From: Daphnia pulex
Taxonomy: Eukaryota > Arthropoda > Branchiopoda > Diplostraca > Daphniidae
DNA length: 64,000 nt
Direction: 5' to 3'
NCBI RefSeq assembly: GCF_021134715.1
Contig: NC_060023.1
Coordinates: forward strand, 10,788,001 to 10,852,000
This document shows, in pieces, positions 38,871 through 48,662 of the stretch. The notes under the pieces were generated by a model. It ran no database searches. It was not told the origin of the DNA and saw only the letters and a program-made list of their open reading frames with translations. Numbering within the stretch: the first letter of the stretch is position 1; each line of letters begins with the position of its first letter. Position numbers and translations under genes: made by a program.

Positions 38871-39507
38871 AGTTGCTCTTTTTAGTGGGGATAGCGCTAT
38901 CAATTAATGCATTTTTCGAATGTTGTAATAATTGTAATTGTAAAGAAATCACGCTGCCTAGAGGACACGATGCTTCGATCGAAAACAAGCCATTCAAATT
39001 GCTTGGAGCGTTGTTGTACCAATGTTACCGCCTTACCGGCGTGTTAATAGCTTTAATGCCATCGAAAATAAAAAGAAGAATTTCTAATTTTTGGTCATTC
39101 TTTTCCACAGTTCTCCAATGGAACTCCTCTTGGGAGTAGTAGAATAAGAAATACAACGATAAAAAATACCTGTCTAAACGAAGGTTCAGGGTTTTCATGA
39201 AGGTTAAGCGTCGAAAATGGACTTGCGTGGGATAACAACAAAACTCCTTCCTCCTTTGAGGGTTTTTTGGGGCGATTGATTAAGGAACGAAAAACTTGAT
39301 ATCAAACTTGATCGATATCTGATCGTCGTCCTTCAAATATTGGCCACCCTTTATCAAATGATGCAGCAAAACGTCTGGCTGATAAATTTACAAATGTTAC
39401 CAATCAGTCAAACCTGTCCCTTCTACACTTTCATGCAGACGATCGACAAAGACAAAAATTGTGAAAGTTTCTCTAGGAAATTGGAAAACTGTTTTTAAAT
39501 TTCTACC

Positions 39508-39617
39508 ATGAAGATTCCAATTTTTTGCATTCTACTTTTGACCTTTGCAGGTTTCAGCCACGGGAATGTCGTTGCTCCTCGCCGTAAGCTTTTAATAGCA
39601 ATTTACTTTCTATCCTA

Positions 39618-39648
<31 letters not shown>

Positions 39649-40863
39649 TGTCTTTTCACTTCGAGAAATTCGAGAACATTTTCTAATCCGAGATTTCGAT
39701 TTTCTGAAAGTTTGCGGAGGACGAGTTTTTGTTGAAGATTCGGTCGTGATTGAAGTCTCCACGACTCACGAAAACTGTCACTGGGATTTTCAAACACAAG
39801 AGGATCGTATTCTCGTCTTCACTGTGCTCAACGGAGACCTCAAAGAAGCTCAAGATTTCTTAGCTGTATGATTATTATTCAAGAAATAACCTGATCTCTC
39901 ATTCAACAGAGTTTTATGACAACGTAAATAAATCAGACTTGACTTACTACTTTAGATCCATGATGGGGCCAAAGAAGATTCTCCGATCCTCCTTTTAGAG
40001 GATCAAAAGATTCACGAACGTTCGAGAAAAGATTTGTCAGCGTCCGTGTACACGACCCAGTCGACAGCCAGCATCCGGTTCACCAAAGCGCCAAATTCAA
40101 ATCTAAAACTCAAGATTCAAAAGGTTAAACGAATTGTATTTTTATACTTTATATTGAGACAGTTATACTTACTCCAAGATTGGGGTGTCGTTATACAGGC
40201 GGTTGATTGCCCGTTTAATTTGGGTACAGAAAGTCAGTGTGGACGAGTTGTCGACGAGGTTTCTTGCTACTGTGCTACTTTCACCAAAGTAAGTTGATGA
40301 CAAACCTATAGATGATTTGGCACCTTTTGGGGGGCTATAAAATTTATGCACTTTTTCAAATTTTGTAATAACTAGAGAAATCATCCATCCCAAAGGTCCT
40401 ATTGCAACTCTCACAACATGAAATTACTGTCCCTGGAAACTTATGAAAAAGAACTATCCATTCACAACGCTTGGGGCACTGGTAATTGTTACATTATCGC
40501 TAGTAATGAAATGACATGCAATTTTGTATAAAGAATTTCCCTGAAGGATGACAAATGGAAACATGTGTCTACATTTTGATATTACTTGTTTGCTGAATTG
40601 ATATTAACACGGTTTCATTCCTTACAGAGGCGACATTCTTGACTTCTCTAACCGACGCACCAAACGAAGGCACTTGGTATTGGGAAAGTACCGACACAAT
40701 TTTGTATCCAGGCTACTCTAACTGGTGTTCCAAACAACCCGATGATACCGGAGCATTTGGTGGTGAAGACTGCATGGTGATTAATTATGGAGCCAATGGA
40801 TGCTGGAACGATTGCGATTGCGACAAAGACGACTCTGACGCTATCTGTCAAGCACTTCCTTAA
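39508..40863 (+). CDS. Secreted CUB-domain plus C-type lectin protein, copy 1
   Basis: Six exons: 39508-39583, 39711-39865, 39956-40123, 40199-40288, 40376-40481, 40628-40863. Total 831 nt, 276 residues. The signal peptide is MKIPIFCILLLTFAGFSHG. A CUB-like domain covers about residues 26-133 (CGGRVFV, CHWDF, FLAIHDGA). A short Cys-rich linker follows (AVDCPFN...CYCATF), then a C-type lectin domain (about 164-276) with KQPDD, EDCMVI, CWND and AICQ. QPD is the motif usually linked with galactose-type binding, and WND supplies calcium ligands. It has extra cysteines (NWCSKQPD, NDCDCDKD) absent from copy 2. Exon 5 must start at 40376, because the nearer AG at 40401 would break the frame; the same junction in copy 2 confirms this. 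Likely an extracellular pattern-recognition or gut lectin. It is convergent with the protease gene 245 bp away. Confidence 0.9.
39618..39646. repeat. C19-A10 homopolymer run in intron 1 of lectin copy 1
   Basis: Nineteen C followed by ten A, 34 bp after the splice donor of a 127-bp intron. Confidence 0.85.
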
Positions 40864-40951
40864 TAATGTTCTATTTTTCAGTGTCTTTGATTTGTTTTTG
40901 CTAACATAACAAAGAAACGTGAAAATTGATTCTATCGCAAGAGAAAAATTA

Positions 40952-40957
40952 AATAAA
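40952..40957 (+). promoter_or_regulatory. Polyadenylation signal of lectin copy 1
   Basis: AATAAA 89 nt after the stop codon, before the convergent protease 3' end. Confidence 0.6.
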
Positions 40958-41108
40958 GTTTCACAATGATCCCGTTCTTAATTGTATGCGCCACCAGATC
41001 TATTTGTCGTTTGCTACAACGACTTACTATTGAAATTAGGTTGATAATTAAATGTTAAAAGTTTAAATCTTTAATTGAAGGGTGTAGAAGCAAGAAAAAC
41101 TTGTTGGA

Positions 41109-42577
41109 TTAGTAAATCATGTTGTTACGAATCCATCCATTGTTGACGTAAGCAGAAACTCGCATCCAAGCGCCACCGTAGGTACATGATGGACCACCAA
41201 AGCTAGCGATCCCGACTTGAACATCGTTAACTATGATGGGGCCTCCACTATCTCCCTACAAATATCACAAGAAAAGTTATTTTCATCACCAAAATTATTC
41301 AATTTTAATGCTTCAAATTTTCTGTATGGGAACACATTACCCCAGTGAGGCTTAAAACAATGAAAATTTAAATACTTACAAGGCAACTTCCTTCATTGTC
41401 TCGGTAGGTACACATCATCAGTGCGTGGTTGTATGGTACGCCGACGCTTTCGCCATTTCCGACAGCTACATTAACATAATAGAATTTATACGAGCAATAT
41501 TCTTTGGATTGTATGGCCAACCATGTAGCCTTTAAATACGGGGAACCAGACGATACACCTGAATTCAATTTACACAAACAAATCGTTTAGATTGGGCAAT
41601 TATAAATAATCACAATTTAACTTGGCTATATTAAAGCTTACCGTCGATAGTCCAGCCCCAACCGACAGCTTGTGCCCATTGATTTTCGTAAGTAACGGTA
41701 GTGCCAGCAGGAGGTAGTTTCGCTATGGCAATACGGCTAAGCTCGGTTTGGCTTAGTGGAGGATCCATCTTTAGAATGGCGATGTCATCCCAGTTCTGAC
41801 CCTGGACAGTTAATAAATCAAACAAGCAAGTTTGTAAGAGTTATTCACAAAGAGCAAACGATGGAACTGTTCACTCGTTTTTATTAACAAACCTTATAGG
41901 ACGTGTGAATTCGAAAATTCCAACTTGGAACAACGCGTTTTATGTAACCACTGTCCAGTGGATTGATTGTGTAGACCCCCATGTAAACATTCACTGAGGA
42001 GAAACTGTAAAAAAGTGTGTGTGTTCTAACCTGTATTCATGCAATTGGAATGATTTGAACCGATACCCGTAAAGGCAGTGAGCAGCGGTGAGGATGTGAC
42101 GATCGCTGATTACTGTTCCGCCGCAGCCAGAACTCAAACGAGCCTATTTCAAAATCAATTCGTGTAACGAGTTAAAGTCACGGACACACGACGATTAGCA
42201 TATCACTCAAACGCTGCAGTGTACTTGCCATGTATTTGTGATCTCCTCTGGGAACTATCCAACCGCCAATAATCGTATCGACGTCGCCTTCGTCAGTTTC
42301 ATTACTGCTCCTTACCAGTCCTACCATGTAACGAAATAAAGAACAAAAAAACAAAACAAAGATGGTTGAAACTAAACAAAAAACTTAAAGTGAAGTATAT
42401 TACATTTTACATACCTTCATCAATAGAGTCGTCTATTCCCCCGGCGTTGATCAAACCAGCCGACGTAAAAAATATTACACAGAATACCTAGACATAGTCA
42501 AATGAGCACAATTAGTTTCGCATTACACAAGTATAGTATGGGTGTATTACCTTTAGCAGGATTTTGCAAGACTTCAT
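41109..42577 (-). CDS. S1 family serine protease, chymotrypsin/elastase-like pocket
   Basis: Eight exons: 42551-42577, 42415-42487, 42229-42320, 42067-42143, 41893-42004, 41642-41801, 41380-41558, 41109-41255. Total 867 nt, 288 residues. A signal peptide (KVFCVIFFTSAGLINA) and a short acidic propeptide precede IIGGW. The catalytic triad is complete: LTAAHC, DDIAIL and GDSGGP. The residue six before the catalytic serine is Gly (GSCLGDSGGP), not Asp, so the S1 pocket is not trypsin-like. The residue before the mature IIGG end is Thr (DVDT), so activation by a trypsin-like enzyme is not obvious. Exon 3 ends ATG followed by GCAAGT, a GC-AG intron; no GT site keeps the frame. Probable roles are gut digestion or extracellular proteolysis. 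Confidence 0.9.
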
Positions 42578-42635
42578 CTTGTGAATAGTTGGTCCCTTGG
42601 CCGTTACTGCTGTTCTCCAGCTGAAATGAATCGCC

Positions 42636-42643
42636 TTTTTATA
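42636..42643 (-). promoter_or_regulatory. TATA box of the serine protease gene
   Basis: TATAAAAA on the minus strand, about 60 nt upstream of the ATG at 42577, leaving room for a start site near 42610 and a short leader. Confidence 0.6.
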
Positions 42644-43185
42644 TCCAGTTCAAATGGGATGAATTGGCCAAGTGCAGAATCGAAACAGTTGTCTCCCACG
42701 CAAAGTGCAGACAACCCCAGCAAGAGGAAAATGTTTTCCATCAGTTCGCTAGGAAAATATTGCCTAATCAAACACGGAACTGAAACATCTGTGGCTGAGC
42801 AATCGTTTGATCAAGTGCATAGTTGACTAAAAAAAAGGCTGCACGAAATCGACTTGCGCTGCTGTGAAAATTTACTTTGAATATCAGCTGACAGATGTTT
42901 CCAGCGTTAACTCGTGTTAATAACCTGAGGGGGAATTTGTAATGGAATATTGAACAAGATTCTTCCACTCTATGAACGGACAGTTGGGAGCAGCTTTACG
43001 GCAACACGGTCTTCTACTATAGAGAATTTTTAATCGTTCGCAATGATGGAAACAAACAAAACTATACATTCCCAAATTAACAAGACTACCTGAAAGGGGG
43101 TAGTAATTGGAAAATATTAATCTTATCTTCCTCTTAAGTCTAACACAGGATATGACGCAGTGTCTGATTTTTGCCTGGTGTATTA

Positions 43186-43209
43186 GTGAGATAAGCGGTT
43201 AGCATTATC
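43186..43209. repeat. 24-bp block conserved downstream of both SleB-like genes, copy 1
   Basis: Begins GTGAGATAAGCGGTTAGC and is identical to 44803-44826. It sits 81 bp beyond the SleB copy 1 stop, matching the 87 bp offset in copy 2. It is either duplicated 3' UTR or a retained GATAAG-bearing control element. Confidence 0.75.
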
Positions 43210-43289
43210 AACGGGGTACTACATCATATTTCGCAACTTGCACATATGAATTAATAGCAAGACTACATTAAATGTTGAAAATTCTTTCT

Positions 43290-43703
43290 TCATTTGCTTT
43301 TATAAAATTGGTGATTGCCAATTTTCTGAAGAAAGTTACAGTTTTGGGTCCAAGGCGGGTAACCTTCTTTATCAGGATTGTTGTAATGATCTGCTCCTCC
43401 GCTCGGATCAGAGCCTTGAAAAACCGTTGGAAGCCAAGCGTCAATTGCAGCATAGGCACCGGGCTCCATGCGAATCCCCTCCTCAATCAGATGACGTCTA
43501 TCGGCGTTCCAGCACTCGAATTGATCGAGATAAAGACAAACGCCTCTGATGGTGTTACCTCCCCAGTATGAACGGTTAAGATCAGCCCGGGTTTTAATTA
43601 CCCAGGCAACTGCTTTCTGACCAATTAGCGGCTCTGCCCTACACTCAGCAAAGATCGTCTTTTTCAAGACCTGGTAGTCTTCGGATTGTTTGTTAAGAGC
43701 CAT
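43290..43703 (-). CDS. SleB-like cell wall hydrolase (Hydrolase_2 family), copy 1; probable bacterial origin
   Basis: A single coding exon, 137 residues, starting MALNKQ. It matches the bacterial/phage SleB-type cell-wall hydrolase pattern along its length: IFAECRAEP with Glu20 at the catalytic glutamate position, GQKAVAWVIKTRADL, QFECWN, DPSGGADHYNNP and the terminal IGNHQFY. These enzymes act as lytic transglycosylases or amidases on peptidoglycan. There is no signal peptide, transmembrane segment or spore-cortex binding domain, so it would be cytosolic unless released another way. A TATA box at 43885-43892, a probable untranslated first exon ending at 43814 (before GTAAGTG) and an acceptor at 43707 show a eukaryotic transcription unit. 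It is 77 % identical to copy 2 (31 differences in 137, no gaps). The family Gly after the motif Arg is Ala here (CRAEP). Confidence 0.85.
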   Translation of the reverse strand: MALNKQSEDYQVLKKTIFAECRAEPLIGQKAVAWVIKTRADLNRSYWGGNTIRGVCLYLDQFECWNADRRHLIEEGIRMEPGAYAAIDAWLPTVFQGSDPSGGADHYNNPDKEGYPPWTQNCNFLQKIGNHQFYKSK

Positions 43704-43884
43704 TTTCTTTATTTAAAAAATAATAATAAATAAAATTAAAAAATAAATAAACGAAAAAGAGGAAAGGGCGGCCAATGAAAGTAGTACTGTAAATGAGTAA
43801 ACATTTCACTTACATATTTTGGTTCTGTCGAGCTACGTAAAAATGGAAGACCTGCAAGTAACTTGTCTCTAATACAGTCGCTCA

Positions 43885-43892
43885 GTTTTATA
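43885..43892 (-). promoter_or_regulatory. TATA box of SleB-like copy 1
   Basis: TATAAAAC on the minus strand. A start near 43860 would give a roughly 45-nt untranslated exon ending at the GTAAGTG donor at 43813. Confidence 0.5.
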
Positions 43893-43903
43893 CCATTTAT
43901 CTA

Positions 43904-44802
43904 CCTACCTATCTACCCTAATTTTTCGGTAGAACTTGCACGTAGAAAGTGTTTTCTTATCTGTCGTTAAATCATTTCGAAGAAAAACAGTTCATTATCT
44001 TTGAGAAGTACCCGAATTAACTTTACGAATTCAAAGGCGTTACATTTTTGTGAAGTTTTCCATGTCAAACTTATTTTTCATCATACAACATTGTAAATAA
44101 ACGATGGCAAGAATTGTTGGGAACATTTAAAAATGTCTTCCGTGTTGTCCCGTCTACTTTTGCACCAGTTCGTTTGCATTACAATAAAGTTGAGAAATAT
44201 AGTTTTAACACATTATATTAATTCTGCTGTCGTTGCTTTGCTACTTAAATAATTAATAATACAAACTAGAAAGTACCTAACAAAGGAAATATGGTACAAC
44301 AACTAACGAAATCTTATCTCATCCAACGAAGTTTTAGCCATTTGTCTACACGAGGCAATTACGGTCTTTTTTTTAAAAAATTACAAGGGAAGGGAAAAGG
44401 TTTCGTGCCTAGACATGTCACTGTTTACTAAATGATTCCCTCAGATACGTCACGTCTCACATCTACCGACATTCTTGACTTTCGTTAATGGCGCTGAATC
44501 GCAACATGTTCTTCTCCTGCAGTCAATTGTTTTGGTCGAGAATGGTAGCAACAAACAAAACTTTACCCGCGTTTGGTTAGGCTAATACGTATGCCGGTTG
44601 CGGTGGTAAGTGGAAAGAAGTCGGTATAGATTACAGTCCGCATATTAGTTTCTTGATTTACATGATGTATGAAGGAGTAACTGCGAAAGTTTCAACAGTG
44701 CAATAACATTATCAACTTGCATTGTCTTAATAGTCTCGACTTTAAATCTGAAACAAGATTTAAAGCAACGTTCATGCTTGATTATTGCTTGGTGTTTGTA
44801 TT
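43904..44802. other. Spacer between the two SleB-like genes
   Basis: About 0.9 kb of AT-rich DNA. A stretch near 44500-44590 resembles 43000-43075 (shared ACAAACAAAACT... words), consistent with one tandem duplication unit that includes gene plus downstream flank. No other gene was seen. A 15-bp match to lectin exon 6 (CGACATTCTTGACTT, about 44467) may be chance or a relic. Confidence 0.4.
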
Positions 44803-44826
44803 GTGAGATAAGCGGTTAGCATTATC
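44803..44826. repeat. 24-bp block conserved downstream of both SleB-like genes, copy 2
   Basis: Identical to 43186-43209, lying 87 bp past the SleB copy 2 stop. It contains GATAAG. Confidence 0.75.
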
Positions 44827-44912
44827 GTCAGGCCACATCATATTCCAAAAGGAACTACACATTTTTTTTACGTATTTAGTACGATAGTAAATTTCTAAAT
44901 TTTGAAAAAAAT

Positions 44913-45326
44913 TCATTTACCTCTGTAAAATTGGTGATTGCCAATTTTCTGAAGACGGTAACAGCCGGTGGTCCAGGTCGGGTAACCTTCTATTTCAGGA
45001 TTGATGTAATAGTCAGCTCCTCCGCTCGGATCCAAGCCCAAGTAAACGGTAGGTAGCCAAGCGTCAATTTTAGCATAGACACCGGGCTCATTGCGAATCA
45101 TCTCTTCAATCAAATGACGTCGATCGGCGTTCCAGCACTCGAACTGCCCGGGATGAAGACACACGCCGGCGATGGTGTTACCTCCCCAGTATGAACAGTT
45201 CAGATCGGCCCGGTTTTTAATGACCCAAGCAACTGCTTTCTGACCGAGCACCGGCTCTCCCCTACACTCGGCAAAGATCGTCTTGAGCAAGATCTGGTAG
45301 TCGTCGGATAGTTTGTTAAGTGCCAT
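44913..45326 (-). CDS. SleB-like cell wall hydrolase (Hydrolase_2 family), copy 2; probable bacterial origin
   Basis: An intronless coding exon of 137 residues, starting MALNKLSD just after an acceptor-like TTTTTTCAG (ending 45330), so an upstream untranslated exon is likely. It keeps the full family signature: IFAECRGEP (the canonical GE form, unlike copy 1), GQKAVAWVIKNRADL, QFECWN, DPSGGADYYINP, IGNHQFY. There is no signal peptide. It is in tandem with copy 1 in the same orientation with 1.2 kb between the reading frames, and the downstream flank is shared, so a local duplication is clear. Both copies are open full-length with no indels and many conservative changes, which suggests continuing selection. 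A role in handling bacterial cell walls is inferred from the family. Base composition resembles the neighbouring genes, arguing against contamination. Confidence 0.85.
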   Translation of the reverse strand: MALNKLSDDYQILLKTIFAECRGEPVLGQKAVAWVIKNRADLNCSYWGGNTIAGVCLHPGQFECWNADRRHLIEEMIRNEPGVYAKIDAWLPTVYLGLDPSGGADYYINPEIEGYPTWTTGCYRLQKIGNHQFYRGK

Positions 45327-45699
45327 TTCCTGAAAAAAGGAAAAAAAAAGGATAACGAGATCAAACTATAAAAAGTAAAAATGCATTTAGTTTTTCTATT
45401 TCGATTTTAGGCTTATAGATACGACAGACACCTACGGAAATAAGGTGACCTTATTAGAGATTTGTGTGGATGACAAAGGAGGCAAAAAAGAAAATGGTTC
45501 TGTATCTCAGCTTGTTTAACTGTTGACTCAATTTATCTCGAATTACTCCAGATAAGTAAAATGTCTCCCATCAACTGACATTCTATCTAAAGTCCATCTG
45601 ATAATTTCACAAATTGTGTACTGTTACAGAAAGCTGACTGGCCGCCCATCACTCACTTAATAATACCGATTTCGAAACTAGTCAAACATTCCTCACTTG

Positions 45700-45707
45700 T
45701 ATAAGAT
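45700..45707 (+). promoter_or_regulatory. TATA-like box of lectin copy 2 with adjacent GATA motifs
   Basis: TATAAGAT followed by AGATAAAG, 79-86 nt upstream of the ATG at 45786. GATA-factor sites would fit gut or blood-cell expression; that is inference. Confidence 0.4.
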
Positions 45708-45785
45708 AGATAAAGCCGATCACACAATACTAGTTCTGCTTTCATTCACAGTCCAATTAACAACGTTTAGTTACTACAGCAGAAA

Positions 45786-46958
45786 ATGCTCAAGATTTTC
45801 GTATTTTGTCTAGTCGTCCTGACTTACTTCAGCAATGGAAATGTTGTTGCACCGCGGAGTAAGTTTATACTTAAATCCTATCCTGAGTAAACTCGAATTA
45901 ACATTCGTATTTCATTCAACAGCTTGTGGGGGTCGAGTATTTGTCGATAAACCGATCGTGATCGACGCCCCAATTCACGACGATTGCATCTGGGAATTTC
46001 AGACAAAAGACGATCGGATTTTGTTATTCACTTTGGTAGATGGAAACTTGAAGGAAACCCAAGAATTTTTCAAGGTAAGCGATCATAAATGGACCCATTT
46101 GTATTACTCTCAAACTAATTACTCGTTTAGATCCACGATGGACTCGACAGTGAGTCTCCGATTCTCCTTGTCGAAAACCAAAAAATTCTCGAACGTTCGA
46201 GAAAAGATTTGCCAGCGTCCGTGTACACGACCCAATCGACAGCCAGCGTTCGATTCACAAAAGCGCCAACTTCAAATCTCAAACTCAAAATTGAAAAGGT
46301 AACATCACCTTCTAATTACATCTTTATTGTGACAGCATTTTATAGTGATTACGTTTGAACTTTGCACAGGCTGTCAATTGCCCAGCAAATGTGGGTGCAC
46401 AGACAGAGTGTGGCCGAATTGTGGATACCACATCCTGTTATTGCGCAGATTTCAATAAGGCAAGGCTTATCATTACACAACAAATCAAATTATACATTGA
46501 TTGAAAAAAGGGACTCATTGTTTGTCAAATTATCTTTATTTTTTTCTCCCTGATGTTTGAGTAGAGGTCTCAAACGGATCAGAAAACCGTGTGTAGCAAT
46601 ATTGGATTCTACATGTTGGCCCTCGAAAGCCGAACTGAAGAAGATCTCATTGCTTTTGCTTGGGGCACTGGTATGTATAGGCACATTCATTCACTTTTCT
46701 CCAGATGTTTTTGTTAAAATGGAAATCGCTTTTCATATACCAGGATTTCAGTTCTGGACATCATTGAGTTACTCTAATGGATACTGGATTTGGGAGAGCA
46801 CCAATGTCCCTATTAACGGTGGATACTTCAACTGGGCCATCGGACAGCCCGACGGATCAGGTAACTGCGTGCATTTAAATGCCATCACCTCCCAAGGCGG
46901 ATGGAACGACGATTCGTGCGCCACTCCACACGAAGCCGTTTGCGAAGGCCAGCCATAA
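45786..46958 (+). CDS. Secreted CUB-domain plus C-type lectin protein, copy 2
   Basis: Six exons: 45786-45858, 45923-46074, 46131-46298, 46370-46459, 46565-46670, 46744-46958. Total 804 nt, 267 residues, with the same exon phases as copy 1. A signal peptide (MLKIFVFCLVVLTYFSNG) leads, then a CUB-like domain (CGGRVFV, CIWEF, FFKIHDGL), a Cys-rich linker (AVNCPAN...CYCADF) and a C-type lectin domain with WIWES, GQPDGSGNCV, WNDDSC and AVCEG. The QPD and WND motifs are kept, so calcium-dependent, galactose-type binding is plausible. Intron 4 starts GCAAGG after AATAAG: a GC-AG intron where copy 1 has GTAAGT. Its signal peptide and VVAPR junction resemble copy 1 closely, showing that the two are paralogues separated by the protease and SleB-like genes. 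Confidence 0.9.
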
Positions 46959-48642
46959 GATTACATCCGCTATTTTCCGAACCACTTTCTCCAATCCATA
47001 CGAAATTATCTAATAATTTTAGAGCAAGATTAACCAATACATTTTCAAAATCTATTGCTATCGATTTTCATTTCCCTTGGAGTATTTTCAAATTCAAATG
47101 GAAATCAACACAAGTTTCTTTGGCCAACTACTAGATGGCTCTCTAGCCCAATTCGGATCACGAAAATCAAAAGCCGGGTAAAAGAGGGGGAGAAATGAGA
47201 GAAATATCTAATTTTCAGTTGGCTTCATTCATTCCATCGTGAACGATAATAATAATGCCCAGGGTCGACGAGAAAAGAGTGGATGAGCCGACCCAACTAT
47301 CACACCATCAGATCTTGATAACACGAGTGAAACGGCCGGGAAAGAAGAGAGAGAGAGAAAAAAAAGAAAAAGTGGCAGTGCAGCCTCGCATCTGCACCAC
47401 ATCACACAGAAAAGAGTATAAAAAGTAAATAACAATATCATCCAAAACATCATCATAGAGCCAGTTAATGAGGCGGCGGGCACTAGTGGGGAACGTCCCC
47501 TACTCGTCATATACTCGGGTAATGTACAATTCTTAAAAAGGGGGACGGACATTAAAGTTGTAGGAGGACACCCTTTGAAGGGCTTTTAAGTGGCCACAAT
47601 GCACAATACAAATCAGCCATCAATCCCCGCACACCACTGACTTTACTGGACGTCTACCACATAGCGAAATATACTACATCTCGGGTTTTTATCGCCATTA
47701 TCACACGACGGAAAAATGCTAGGCTCAACTCTTTTCAACCGAAAATAGATGCGTCAAAAATTAACTCGACAACAAAAAAGAAAAAATCTCCGCCCCGAAA
47801 TGACGCAACGACCAATTACATTTTCTCTCTGTGTGCCGAGTTTGCTCATTTCTATACACTCAAGACTCGACTTTTATTTGATGATCTAATCAGCTTAGAG
47901 TCCGCCCACTCAAACATCCGGGCCTTTTCAAGTTCGTTAATGAACTTACTGAATCGTCGGAAATTTTCGATTGATTCGATTCTCTTTTTTAAAGGAACTT
48001 TTTTTTTAGACGCAGAGAAATCTATCGACTCCTGAATCAGCAACAAACGGCCATATATCTCTTTGATCGTTTGATTTCGAATTGGTTCGTTAACTCGTTA
48101 ACCGCTCCGATATAAATCCCCTTCTGTAATAAAACACAAGTGGCGAAAAACTCTTTGAAGTAATTTTTCTTTTTTCTTTGTTGGAAGCCGATCGATTGAT
48201 GACGGACCATCAGCAATTTACTCAATTACTACTTACTTTGACTTACTTAGAACCGGAGACGACGACATCAAACAATCAGCAAGACGAGCAGATTATTTGG
48301 GTGCGGGGAGGCAAATGCGAACAAGTCCCGTCAGGATCTCTTTTTTCCTTAATGCAGAGGCGAAACCGATACGTCATTAGACACGACCAGCAAAAGACGC
48401 GATTAGCGTGATTAATCGCACCAGAAAGCCCCTCCCAACAAAAAAATAAAGAGGAATGATAGCATTTTCGGTTGTTGTTGAAGAAGAAGCTGCTGGTAAT
48501 ATTTATTCCCCATGTAACAGAGATATAATATGCATGAGGATGACGATTCCGCTCGACTGCCCCATGCGACTGTCCCCCTCGTCATCTACCCACAGCTAAA
48601 CATCACGGCCGTAACTGGCACAAGAAAAAACAACAACATCCA

Positions 48643-48662
48643 GATAGATAGATAGATAGATA
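48643..48662. repeat. (GATA)5 microsatellite
   Basis: Five uninterrupted tetranucleotide units. Confidence 0.9.

Noticed and set aside
44460-44490. A 15-bp match (CGACATTCTTGACTT) to lectin exon 6
   Set aside because: The similarity does not extend beyond about 20 bp, so it is too little to call another lectin relic.
47229-47552. Minus-strand open frame with a hydrophobic stretch
   Set aside because: Composition follows the CT/TTC-rich DNA. It has no recognisable domain and no neighbours to support it.
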